Shown in pieces: positions 8,306-15,981 of a stretch of DNA of 34,125 bases. The translations under genes were made by a program, and so were the position numbers. Source of the stretch: an uncultured Saprospiraceae bacterium (lineage in GTDB: Bacteria; Bacteroidota; Bacteroidia; Chitinophagales; Saprospiraceae); the NCBI GenBank assembly GCA_937974575.1, contig CALJVI010000055.1, forward strand, positions 1 through 34,125, given 5' to 3'. Each line of letters opens with the position of its first letter. Position 1 is the stretch's first letter. Below the pieces are notes generated by a model, which made no database searches, was not told where the DNA came from, and was given only the letters and a program-made list of their open reading frames with translations.

Positions 8306-9070
8306 ATGGATAAGTCAAATGAAAATTCTGTTAGCCTTAATAAATTTATAGCTGCTACTGGGCGATGCTCACGCAGAGAGGCCGATGTGTTGATCAAAGA
8401 AGGCAAGGTCACGCTCAATGGTGTAGTTGCTGATCCTGGCAATAGAGTTTTTGATGGTGATGAAGTTTTGATCAATGGGGAAGCATTGCAAAGTAAGCCG
8501 AGGCCCGTATATATTATTTTCAATAAACCGAGAGGCATAGTCTGTACCACTGAAAAAAGAGAAAGAAATAATATCATTGACTATATCAATTATCACGAGC
8601 GTTTATTTCCGATCGGACGTTTAGATAAGCCCTCGGAGGGATTGATATTTTTGACAAATGATGGTGATATTGTCAACAAAATTTTACGTGCCGGCAATAA
8701 GCATGAGAAGGAGTACATCGTCAGTGTGAAACAACCGGTTACTCAGAAATTTATCCGAGAAATGTCAAATGGTATACCAATCCTTGGGACCGTAACTAAA
8801 AGATGTGTCGTAGAACAAATTAATAAATTCACTTTTAGAATCATTTTAGTCCAAGGATTGAATCGTCAAATCAGACGTATGTGTGAATACCTAAATTACG
8901 ATGTCATTGCACTTTCGAGAGTGAGAATTATGAACATCAAATTGGGCAATTTGCCAACTGGTCAATGGCGAGAATTCAGTAAGGTAGAGCTTGAGATACT
9001 GCAAGCGTCTGTCCAGGATTCTTCAAAAGTTTCTGCCGCAGAAACTAAGTTCCATAAGAAAGGGGACTAA
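8306..9070 (+). CDS. rluF: 23S rRNA pseudouridine synthase RluF (RsuA/RluB/E/F family)
   Basis: Isomerises a uridine of 23S rRNA (U2604 in E. coli numbering) to pseudouridine during ribosome maturation. The 254 residues show an S4 RNA-binding domain (about 10-58: LNKFIAATGRCSRREAD, then KVTLNG) followed by the catalytic domain with GRLDKPSEGLIFLTNDGD (104-121). Asp107 is the expected catalytic residue. The long match to E. coli RluF as I remember it (VNKILRAGN.HEKEY, GVPILGTVTKRC.V, LVQGLNRQIRRMCEYL) supports RluF rather than RluB or RluE. The ATG at 8306 leaves the S4 domain complete. Its stop overlaps the stop region of the convergent TIM-barrel gene by four bases. Confidence 0.93.
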   Translation: MDKSNENSVSLNKFIAATGRCSRREADVLIKEGKVTLNGVVADPGNRVFDGDEVLINGEALQSKPRPVYIIFNKPRGIVCTTEKRERNNIIDYINYHERLFPIGRLDKPSEGLIFLTNDGDIVNKILRAGNKHEKEYIVSVKQPVTQKFIREMSNGIPILGTVTKRCVVEQINKFTFRIILVQGLNRQIRRMCEYLNYDVIALSRVRIMNIKLGNLPTGQWREFSKVELEILQASVQDSSKVSAAETKFHKKGD

Positions 9071-10035
9071 ACATTATAGCGTTGTAAAAGAGCTTTTGTT
9101 TTTTGAATTCCACTGACCTCATCCAGCTCTTCACCCTCATATTCAATACCTATATACCCTTTGTAATCAGCAGCTTTCACAATGCTTAGCATCTTTTTAT
9201 AGTCGGTATTTATCTCTTCGCCTTTCGCATCAAAGTCGTGCGATTTGGCACTTATTCCCATGGCAAAAGGCATCATTTCTGCGGTTCCTTTATATCGATC
9301 ATATTCATTGATACAATCTCCGCTCCACCTCTGTCCACCCTCACGCTCTATGCAAAAATTTCCAAAATCGGGTAGGGTACCTACATTGTCCAAGTTGACT
9401 TGCTGCATGATTTTGGATAGCCACTTTCCGTCCGAAGAGTAGCTTCCATGATTCTCAACTATGACATTGATACCGAATGGTTGTGCATATTGTCCTAGTG
9501 CCCCTAGAGCGTCTATCGCAGCGGCTTGCACATCCTCATAGCTTCCTTCTCCAAATGCATTGACGCGTATCGAGTGGCAGCCCAATGTCTTTGCAGCTTC
9601 CACCCATTTGTAGTGATTGATGACTGCTTTTTTACGTTCTGTCTCGTCAGTGTTTCCCAAATCACCTTCTCCATCTATCATGATCAAAAGTTGTTTTACA
9701 CCATGGTCATTCGCTTGTTGGTTAAGAGCTTTGAGATATTCTTTATCGGTTCCTTTATCAAAGAATTGACTTACATATTCTACAGCATCGATATCAAAAT
9801 TCTTTTTTGTGAAGGCTGCAAATTCCAAATTCGTAAGTTTTTCTGCTTGCAACATTTTGTGCAGAGACCATTGCGCTAAGGATATAGAGAACCACGATTT
9901 ATCTTCAACAATTGGAATGTTTTTTTGATCTGAGTTTGGTGTACTACACGCGCCCAGTCCAAGCATATACAGGCCAGCACCCAACTTTGAACTTTGCTGC
10001 ATGAACATTCTACGAGATGATTTTTTTGATGGCAT
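9067..10035 (-). CDS. Sugar-phosphate isomerase/epimerase-like TIM-barrel protein with Tat/lipoprotein signal
   Basis: 322-residue exported protein of the xylose-isomerase-like TIM-barrel superfamily (AP-endonuclease 2 fold; hydroxypyruvate isomerase and inosose relatives). The N-terminus SSRRMFMQQSSKLGAGLY has a twin-arginine pair (8-9) and runs to a lipobox-like LGLGAC with Cys30, so it is probably Tat-exported and lipid-anchored. Metal and substrate residues are suggested by INVIVENHGSYSSDG (Glu and His), LPDFGNFC, KSHDFD and YIGIEYEGEEL, the usual positions of the barrel's metal site. The reaction and substrate are unknown. Such Tat-tagged isomerases are common in Bacteroidota and Planctomycetes sugar-degradation loci, but no such locus is obvious here apart from the symporter. 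Confidence 0.87.
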   Translation of the reverse strand: MPSKKSSRRMFMQQSSKLGAGLYMLGLGACSTPNSDQKNIPIVEDKSWFSISLAQWSLHKMLQAEKLTNLEFAAFTKKNFDIDAVEYVSQFFDKGTDKEYLKALNQQANDHGVKQLLIMIDGEGDLGNTDETERKKAVINHYKWVEAAKTLGCHSIRVNAFGEGSYEDVQAAAIDALGALGQYAQPFGINVIVENHGSYSSDGKWLSKIMQQVNLDNVGTLPDFGNFCIEREGGQRWSGDCINEYDRYKGTAEMMPFAMGISAKSHDFDAKGEEINTDYKKMLSIVKAADYKGYIGIEYEGEELDEVSGIQKTKALLQRYNV

Positions 10036-10540
10036 AGGTTTTATTTTGGAGATTCAAGTTACAAAATATTTACTAGTTGTAATTTATATTGTGTAGGTAA
10101 ATTAGGTTTGGGCGAGACCCAGGCGCAGGATGAGTTGTGGTTTGACCGTATGAGTGGTGTAAGCGCCTCGGTCGCGTCATCCGCTTGTATTTAGCTGCCC
10201 AGAGGAGGGTTTAGTCTACTGCCTGCGCTGTCTTATCAGCCAGCGCAGGCAGGACTGCACACCTCCTCTGGTCAGCACATATCGCTTCTACCGCTCTCGC
10301 AAAAAAAGATCTTTATCGACTTATAGCCACTGTTCATTTGATTGTAGTTTATTCATTATTTTTGACTCATTCCTAAGGCTTAAGTATAGCACTATTCTAA
10401 TACATTTACAGTTGATATAATGCGACCTATACATTAAAATTAACTTTATATATAGTATAGAATCAAGTACTGGATTTAGAGCCCTAAAATAGCTATTTTG
10501 CAAAACTGAATTTTAGCACCTAGACTCAACTTTTTTACAT
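10036..10540. other. Divergent intergenic region (TIM-barrel gene / CRTAC1 gene)
   Basis: 505 bases with no supported gene. Repeat copy C with nested hairpins covers 10105-10300. The rest (10301-10540) is AT-rich leader sequence before the large lipoprotein gene. It contains a TAGCTATTTTG stretch (10490-10500) that only loosely resembles a -7 box. A 60-residue minus-strand ORF at 10321-10503 has no signal peptide, motif or context in its favour. Confidence 0.65.
10105..10300 (+). repeat. Intergenic repeat element, copy C, with nested perfect inverted repeats
   Basis: Opens GGTTTGGGCGAGACCC, carries the core GGTCGCGTCATCCGCT (10170-10185) shared with copies B and E, and closes CGCTTCTACCGCTCTCGC. 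Inside is a strong nested hairpin. The outer stem is CCAGAGGAGG (10199-10208) with CCTCCTCTGG (10262-10271). The inner stem is AGTC/GACT stacked on CTGCCTGCGCTG (10219-10230) with CAGCGCAGGCAG (10241-10252), around a ten-base loop. It lies between divergent genes, so it cannot be a terminator for either of them. Confidence 0.68.
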
Positions 10541-13500
10541 ATGTACTGCTTGAACAAATCCTCAATTCTCTTTGTATTTGCTTTTTGTTTGGTATTTTTC
10601 GCATGCAGCGAAAACACCAAGAAGCACAAATCGTCTAAGCCTGCCAAGATAGGTGCCACGCTTTTCAATCAAATACCAGCACATGAATCTGGCGTTTATT
10701 TCAAGAATCCAAATTCAGAGTCCCAAACAAATAATCTGTTTACCAATAACCTAGTCTATGGAGGTGGCGGTGTTGCAGCTGGTGATTTGAATGATGATGG
10801 ATTACCTGATCTTATTTTTATTTCTAACGAAGGTTTGCCAGGTATATACCTCAATGAAGGTGACTTCAAATTTAAATCAGCTATTGCTGGTACAGGGATT
10901 ACTAAGACCAATGGTTGGCAAGGTGGAGTATCCATCATAGACATCAATCTCGATGGAAAGATGGATATTTATATCAACAGAGGTGGTACACATGTAAGAG
11001 CTGAAGCGGATAGAAGAAATCTTTTGTATATCAATCAGGGTGATATGAAATTCGTTGAAAAGGCTAAAGAGTATGGCTTGGATGATCCTGGAGTTAGTGT
11101 GACTACCGTCTTTTTTGATTATGATTTGGATGGTGATCTAGATGCATATACAGTCAACTACTTACCTGGTATGCAACGTATCGGATATGACGTCTTGCAA
11201 AAGAGAAGAAACAACCCTGAGCCAGAGGTGATCCCTCATTTTTCAGATCATTTATACAAAAATGAAAATGGTAAATTTATAGACGTTACAGTTGCATCGG
11301 GCATAAAGAACTTTGGTTGTGGACTAGGAGTTGCTGTTGGCGATTTGAATCAAGATGGATATCCCGATCTCTATGTTACGAACGATTTAGAGGTTGATGA
11401 TTTTTACTTCGTAAACAATGGAGATGGAACATTCACAGAATCTTTGAAAAGTAAATTTCCGCATGTTTCCTATTATGCCATGGGTGTAGATGTAGGGGAT
11501 ATCAATAACGATGGATTATTGGATGTTTATGAAGTAGAGATGTTGCCGAAGGATAGAAAACGTGCTTTGACGAATATGTCCTCTATGGATCCAGGTAGAT
11601 TTGATGACCTTATCAAATACGGGATGCAAGCCCAGTATATGAGAAATTGTTTGCACTTGAATAGAGGCAATGGTCACTTTAGTGAAGTCGCTCAGTTGGG
11701 TGGCATTGCTAAGACAGATTGGAGTTGGGGAACACTTCTGAAAGATCTAGATGATGATGGATACAAAGATATTATCGTAACCAATGGTATACCTAGAGAT
11801 ATGAAAAATCGAGATTTTCAAAAGAAAGCCAATGAAATATATCAAGCTTCAGAAGGTGTTCCGGCTATTGAAGCCATCAGTAGTAATGCGCCTAGTGTCA
11901 AGATAAAGAATGTGGCTTACAAGAACATGAAGGGCTTGAAATTTAAGAACAAAACTGTTGATTGGGGATTACATCAAAAGGGCTTTTCTAATGGTTTGGT
12001 TTCTGTAGATTTAGATCAAGACGGCGACTTGGATCTAGTAATGAATAATATTGATGACTATCCATTTATTTATCAGAATACTGCTAGTGATAGAGGAGTC
12101 CATGCATTAAATATAGTATTGAATGGACCTGCAAAAAACCCGCAAGGAATAGGCGCCAAGATTACTATTCTTACTGAACAGGGTAAGCAATACCAAGAGA
12201 TGTATAATATCAGAGGCTTTCAATCTTGTAGCGAGCCTGTTGTACATTTTGGTTTGGGAGAGCTCGATAAAGTATCGGAATTGAAAGTAGAGTGGCCAGG
12301 AAATAAAATACAAACTATACAAAATATTGATGTGACTGATAGGTTGGTCCTGAATTATAAAGATGCTAAAAGTACTAAGCAAAATGAAGTGGTAAGTACT
12401 TTAGTCCAAAAAGACAAATCTTCAGGAATTAACTACAGACACAAAGAACAAATTTATAATGATTACGATAAGGAATTATTACTTCCTCATAAGATGTCTC
12501 AAAACGGGCCTTTCCTATCCAAAGCTGATGTGAATAAGGATGGCTTAGAAGATTTCTTTATTGGAGGTGCTAAAGATCAAGCAGGTATAATCTACTTGCA
12601 AAAAGCGAATAATAAATTCACTAAGACGCTTAATCCTGTATTTACAACTGATAAAAAGTATGAGGACATGGGTAGTGTATTCTTCGATGCGGATCAAGAC
12701 GGCGATTTAGATTTATATGTTGTCAGTGGATCCAATGAATTTGAATCCAATAAAAAAATGTATCAAGATCGACTGTATCTTAATGATGGTGCAGGGATGT
12801 TTACCAAATCTAATGGCCTTCCTAAGATCACCTCAAGTGGTTCAAAAGTAAGCGCTGCAGATTTTGACAAGGATGGCGATCTAGATTTATTTGTAGGTGG
12901 GAGAGTAGTCCCACAAGCATATCCTAACAATCCTAAAAGCTATCTCTTGGTCAATCAAAATGGAAAGTTTGTTGACAAGACGAAGATGCTGGCAGATGAA
13001 TTGAGTACTTATGGTATGATCACCGATGCTGCATGGGTAGACATAGACCAAGACGATGATTTGGATTTACTAACGGTAGGAGAGTGGTCCCCTATTACAC
13101 TCTGGGAAAACACTAATGGCAAACTAAAAAGTAAGGCACTAGCTGATACAGATGGATGGTGGAGCAGTATTTCTCCTGCTGATCTAGACCAAGATGGTGA
13201 TATAGATTTTGTAGTGGGTAATATCGGTCTTAACCACAAATTTAGTGCTAGTGATGAAAAACCATTGCACATATACTGCGACGATTTTGATAACACAGGA
13301 ACTAATGATATTGTATTGGCTTATCACACCGAAGACAATTTGTTTCCTGTAAGAGGTAGAGATTGTAGTAGTGAACAGATGCCTTTCATAAAAGATAAAT
13401 TTCCCACCTTCGATGCATTTAGTAATGCTTCGCTTACTGATATCTATGGAGAAAAACTCGACAAGGCTCTTCATAAGAAAGCCAAGATGTTCAACTCCAT

Positions 13501-13867
13501 TATTCTAAGAAACAATAATGGTGAATTCAGTATTGAATCCTTACCCTTGGAAGCACAGCTATCTAGCATTAATCAAACTGTAATGCTAGATGTAGATGGT
13601 GACAATATTCTAGACCTTTTGGTTGTGGGTAATATGTATCAAACCGAGGCTGAAACAAGTCGTGCAGATGCGAGTATAGGATTGTTGATGAAAGGCGCAT
13701 CCTCAGGCTCATATGAGTCTATAGCAGTATCAAATTCAGGTTTCTTTGCACCTGAAGACGCAAAAGATATGATCGCCTTACAAAATGGTTCTGGATATAC
13801 TATTGTTGTTTCTAACAACAATAGTGATCTTGATATATTTCAAGTAAATGCCAAGCCAATTCAGTAG
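10541..13867 (+). CDS. CRTAC1-family VCBS/FG-GAP repeat lipoprotein with ASPIC/UnbV domain
   Basis: Large exported lipoprotein (1108 residues). The signal peptide SSILFVFAFCLVFFAC ends at Cys22 and is followed by SEN, giving an envelope-anchored, probably surface-exposed protein. It carries about a dozen Ca2+-binding FG-GAP/VCBS blades with DxDxDGxxD loops, such as GDLNDDGLPDL, IDINLDGKMDI, FDYDLDGDLDA, GDLNQDGYPDL, KDLDDDGYKDI, VDLDQDGDLDL, FDADQDGDLDL, ADFDKDGDLDL and ADLDQDGDIDF. An ASPIC/UnbV domain occupies about 518-608 (GIGAKITI, RGFQSCSEPVVHFGLG). This suggests two beta-propellers, one on each side of that domain. Such proteins are frequent in Bacteroidota and are thought to bind ligands or mediate adhesion; no catalytic residues are evident. 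A single-gene unit, convergent with the MBL-fold gene. Confidence 0.9.
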   Translation: MYCLNKSSILFVFAFCLVFFACSENTKKHKSSKPAKIGATLFNQIPAHESGVYFKNPNSESQTNNLFTNNLVYGGGGVAAGDLNDDGLPDLIFISNEGLPGIYLNEGDFKFKSAIAGTGITKTNGWQGGVSIIDINLDGKMDIYINRGGTHVRAEADRRNLLYINQGDMKFVEKAKEYGLDDPGVSVTTVFFDYDLDGDLDAYTVNYLPGMQRIGYDVLQKRRNNPEPEVIPHFSDHLYKNENGKFIDVTVASGIKNFGCGLGVAVGDLNQDGYPDLYVTNDLEVDDFYFVNNGDGTFTESLKSKFPHVSYYAMGVDVGDINNDGLLDVYEVEMLPKDRKRALTNMSSMDPGRFDDLIKYGMQAQYMRNCLHLNRGNGHFSEVAQLGGIAKTDWSWGTLLKDLDDDGYKDIIVTNGIPRDMKNRDFQKKANEIYQASEGVPAIEAISSNAPSVKIKNVAYKNMKGLKFKNKTVDWGLHQKGFSNGLVSVDLDQDGDLDLVMNNIDDYPFIYQNTASDRGVHALNIVLNGPAKNPQGIGAKITILTEQGKQYQEMYNIRGFQSCSEPVVHFGLGELDKVSELKVEWPGNKIQTIQNIDVTDRLVLNYKDAKSTKQNEVVSTLVQKDKSSGINYRHKEQIYNDYDKELLLPHKMSQNGPFLSKADVNKDGLEDFFIGGAKDQAGIIYLQKANNKFTKTLNPVFTTDKKYEDMGSVFFDADQDGDLDLYVVSGSNEFESNKKMYQDRLYLNDGAGMFTKSNGLPKITSSGSKVSAADFDKDGDLDLFVGGRVVPQAYPNNPKSYLLVNQNGKFVDKTKMLADELSTYGMITDAAWVDIDQDDDLDLLTVGEWSPITLWENTNGKLKSKALADTDGWWSSISPADLDQDGDIDFVVGNIGLNHKFSASDEKPLHIYCDDFDNTGTNDIVLAYHTEDNLFPVRGRDCSSEQMPFIKDKFPTFDAFSNASLTDIYGEKLDKALHKKAKMFNSIILRNNNGEFSIESLPLEAQLSSINQTVMLDVDGDNILDLLVVGNMYQTEAETSRADASIGLLMKGASSGSYESIAVSNSGFFAPEDAKDMIALQNGSGYTIVVSNNNSDLDIFQVNAKPIQ

Positions 13868-13912
13868 TTGGCAATGTAAGTGCTGTACTAATACGACAAT
13901 GGATATGAAAAA

Positions 13913-14794
13913 TTAGGAAAATTTCTTCGAGTAATACCGATACAGACCATTGATACTTATCCAGGTAGGATTTGCAATAGCATATAGGGAAACCAGTTCA
14001 GGCTCATTGGAAATAGATAAAATTCTGGTTTCTATCCATTCTTCGAAAGTGGAAATAGCTTGCTTTACTAAAGGTTTGGTTTTATATAATTCAGATACAA
14101 ATTTGTCCCAAATAATAATTTCTTGTTTTAGCGCTTCGAGATGTTCCTTCGCATTATCAAATTCACCAAAATGCGCAATAAAGATTTTTTCAGGATTTTC
14201 ATCTAGGAGAATGTCCAAGCTTTCTATCCAGTTATCTAAGTGTATATCTGGAGGCGGGCATGGCGGCATAGCAGGCCCATTAGCTATACGTACACCAGCT
14301 ACATCACCACACACAATGCCTTCATGAGTTACCCATGCGGTATGATGTACTGCGTGCCCTGGCGTGTGTAGAGATTTTATAATTTTTCCACCAATAGTAA
14401 CTTCCTGATTATGTTCTATAGATGTCAACTGTTTTTCTGGAATAGGCTCAAATTTGCCCCATAATAGGTCCATTTGCCCCCCATATATCTTAGATGCCGA
14501 GGCTACCAATTTTGTAGGATCGATAAGATGAGCAAGCCCCTTTGGATGTACATATATCTGAGCCCCTTTGGCTGCGAAATGCCAAGCTGCGCCGGCATGG
14601 TCTAGATGTATGTGCGTCAAGAAAACATGCTTAATATCATTGGAAGTGTAACCTGCATCAGCCAAGCCTTTTTCCAAATACTTTATGCAACTATATGGGC
14701 CTGTTTCAAAAAGAACGGGACCATCGTTTGTTTCGTATAGATACACCGCAATTGAATTTGGAGTATCCATGAAGTTTAAGTCTATTAATTTCAT
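13913..14794 (-). CDS. Metallo-beta-lactamase-fold hydrolase
   Basis: 293-residue cytoplasmic MBL-fold protein with a dinuclear metal site. It shows THIHLDHAG (60-68; His61, His63, Asp65, His66), the third His in HTPGHAVHH (143-151, His147) and the bridging Asp in CGDVAG (162-167). FIAHFGEFD supplies the distal His. Glyoxalase-II-like and thioesterase-like members share this layout; the substrate cannot be read from sequence. It starts 7 bases after the fmt stop and is likely in the same transcript. It has a hydrophilic C-terminal helical extension of about 60 residues after the core. Confidence 0.87.
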   Translation of the reverse strand: MKLIDLNFMDTPNSIAVYLYETNDGPVLFETGPYSCIKYLEKGLADAGYTSNDIKHVFLTHIHLDHAGAAWHFAAKGAQIYVHPKGLAHLIDPTKLVASASKIYGGQMDLLWGKFEPIPEKQLTSIEHNQEVTIGGKIIKSLHTPGHAVHHTAWVTHEGIVCGDVAGVRIANGPAMPPCPPPDIHLDNWIESLDILLDENPEKIFIAHFGEFDNAKEHLEALKQEIIIWDKFVSELYKTKPLVKQAISTFEEWIETRILSISNEPELVSLYAIANPTWISINGLYRYYSKKFS

Positions 14795-14801
14795 GCTTTT
14801 C

Positions 14802-15743
14802 TTAGGGATTGCTAGTATTTAAGTTTTGAATCGTATAGCCATTGAGAAAGCTAGCTACGTCCATTTTCTTTTTGCCTTGAAGTTTGATTTCTTTGAGCTC
14901 AATATATCCGTCCCGAGTCGTTATTCTAAGCATCTTTTTTTGATCAGTCTCAATTTCACCCGGTGGTTTATTATGATTTGTGATCAATGCGTGAGCTTTG
15001 TAGATATCAAATTGCTTTCCATCTAATCTAGTCCAAGCAGCAGGATATGGACTGAGACCCCGAATGAAATTAAAAACCATATAGCAGGGTTGATCAAAGT
15101 TGATCTCGCAGGTATCGTGGAATATCTTAGGTGCTTTGGAAACAAGCGACTCGTCTTGTGGTGAGAACGATATCTCATCATTGGCCACTAGATGAACAGT
15201 TTCTAAAATAACTTCAGCAGCTAGCATCATCATTTTATCATGCACATCACCGGCATTATCCATGGCTTCGATAGCTAATGGTCTCTGTATCACGATATCC
15301 CCAGTATCTATGGCATGTTTTAGTTTAAATGAAGTAACGCCTGTTTCTAGATCTCCATTAATAACAGCCCAGTTGATTGGAGCAGCTCCTCTGTATTTTG
15401 GTAGGAGAGATCCATGTAGATTGAAGGTGCCTAATGGTGGCATATTCCAAACTACTTCTGGTAGCATTCTAAAAGCGACCACTATCTGTAAATCAGCTTT
15501 TAAGTTTTTCAACTCCTCAATAAATTCAGGTGATTTAAGATTTTTCGGCTGTAGGATGTTCAGATCTTGAGATTGCGCGTACTTTTTTACGGCAGATTCG
15601 ATCAATTTTTTTCCACCTCGACCTCCTTTTTTGTCGGTAGAGGTTATTACTCCAACTACCTCATGCTCAGACTGATGGATAGCAGAAAGGCTATGCACTG
15701 CGAACTCAGGAGTCCCCATAAATACAATCCTCAATTTCTTCAT
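14802..15743 (-). CDS. fmt: Methionyl-tRNA formyltransferase
   Basis: Transfers a formyl group from 10-formyl-tetrahydrofolate to initiator Met-tRNA. With the ATG at 15743 the protein has 313 residues, the usual Fmt length, and begins MKKLRIVFMGTPEFAVHSL, the family's N-terminal Rossmann start. An ATG 28 codons further upstream would add an unrelated basic leader and is rejected. Catalytic residues are visible: Asn108 and His110 in FNLHGSLLPKYRGAAPINWA, and Asp147 in HAIDTGDIV. A C-terminal OB-like domain follows from about residue 205. It is divergent from the OmpA gene and is followed at 7 bases by the MBL-fold gene. Confidence 0.96.
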   Translation of the reverse strand: MKKLRIVFMGTPEFAVHSLSAIHQSEHEVVGVITSTDKKGGRGGKKLIESAVKKYAQSQDLNILQPKNLKSPEFIEELKNLKADLQIVVAFRMLPEVVWNMPPLGTFNLHGSLLPKYRGAAPINWAVINGDLETGVTSFKLKHAIDTGDIVIQRPLAIEAMDNAGDVHDKMMMLAAEVILETVHLVANDEISFSPQDESLVSKAPKIFHDTCEINFDQPCYMVFNFIRGLSPYPAAWTRLDGKQFDIYKAHALITNHNKPPGEIETDQKKMLRITTRDGYIELKEIKLQGKKKMDVASFLNGYTIQNLNTSNP

Positions 15744-15981
15744 TTGTAATATTTTTGCTGCAAAATAAACGAAAAGGGTACTTATTCTAGGTGTTTTAGG
15801 AAAACGACTTCGAAAAATGCGATACATTTTTCATAATCTGCTGATTTTGATTAAATGACATTGAGCTTAAATATAAATAATAATCATACGATAGTTATTG
15901 GGAATATTGTATTTTTACTTTGTTAAGCGGTTTGATACCCTATTTAGGATTACTTAGATCACTTTTAAATCGAGTACTATA

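Noticed and set aside
10321-10503. 60-codon minus-strand ORF upstream of the CRTAC1 gene
   Set aside because: AT-rich sequence with no signal peptide or motif; probably chance.
12107-13821. Several 60-96 codon minus-strand ORFs inside the CRTAC1 gene
   Set aside because: Shadows of the repeated DxDxDG coding sequence in the opposite frame.
15744-15827. Longer start for fmt, 28 codons upstream
   Set aside because: The extra residues are basic and unrelated to Fmt; the ATG at 15743 gives the exact family N-terminus and length.
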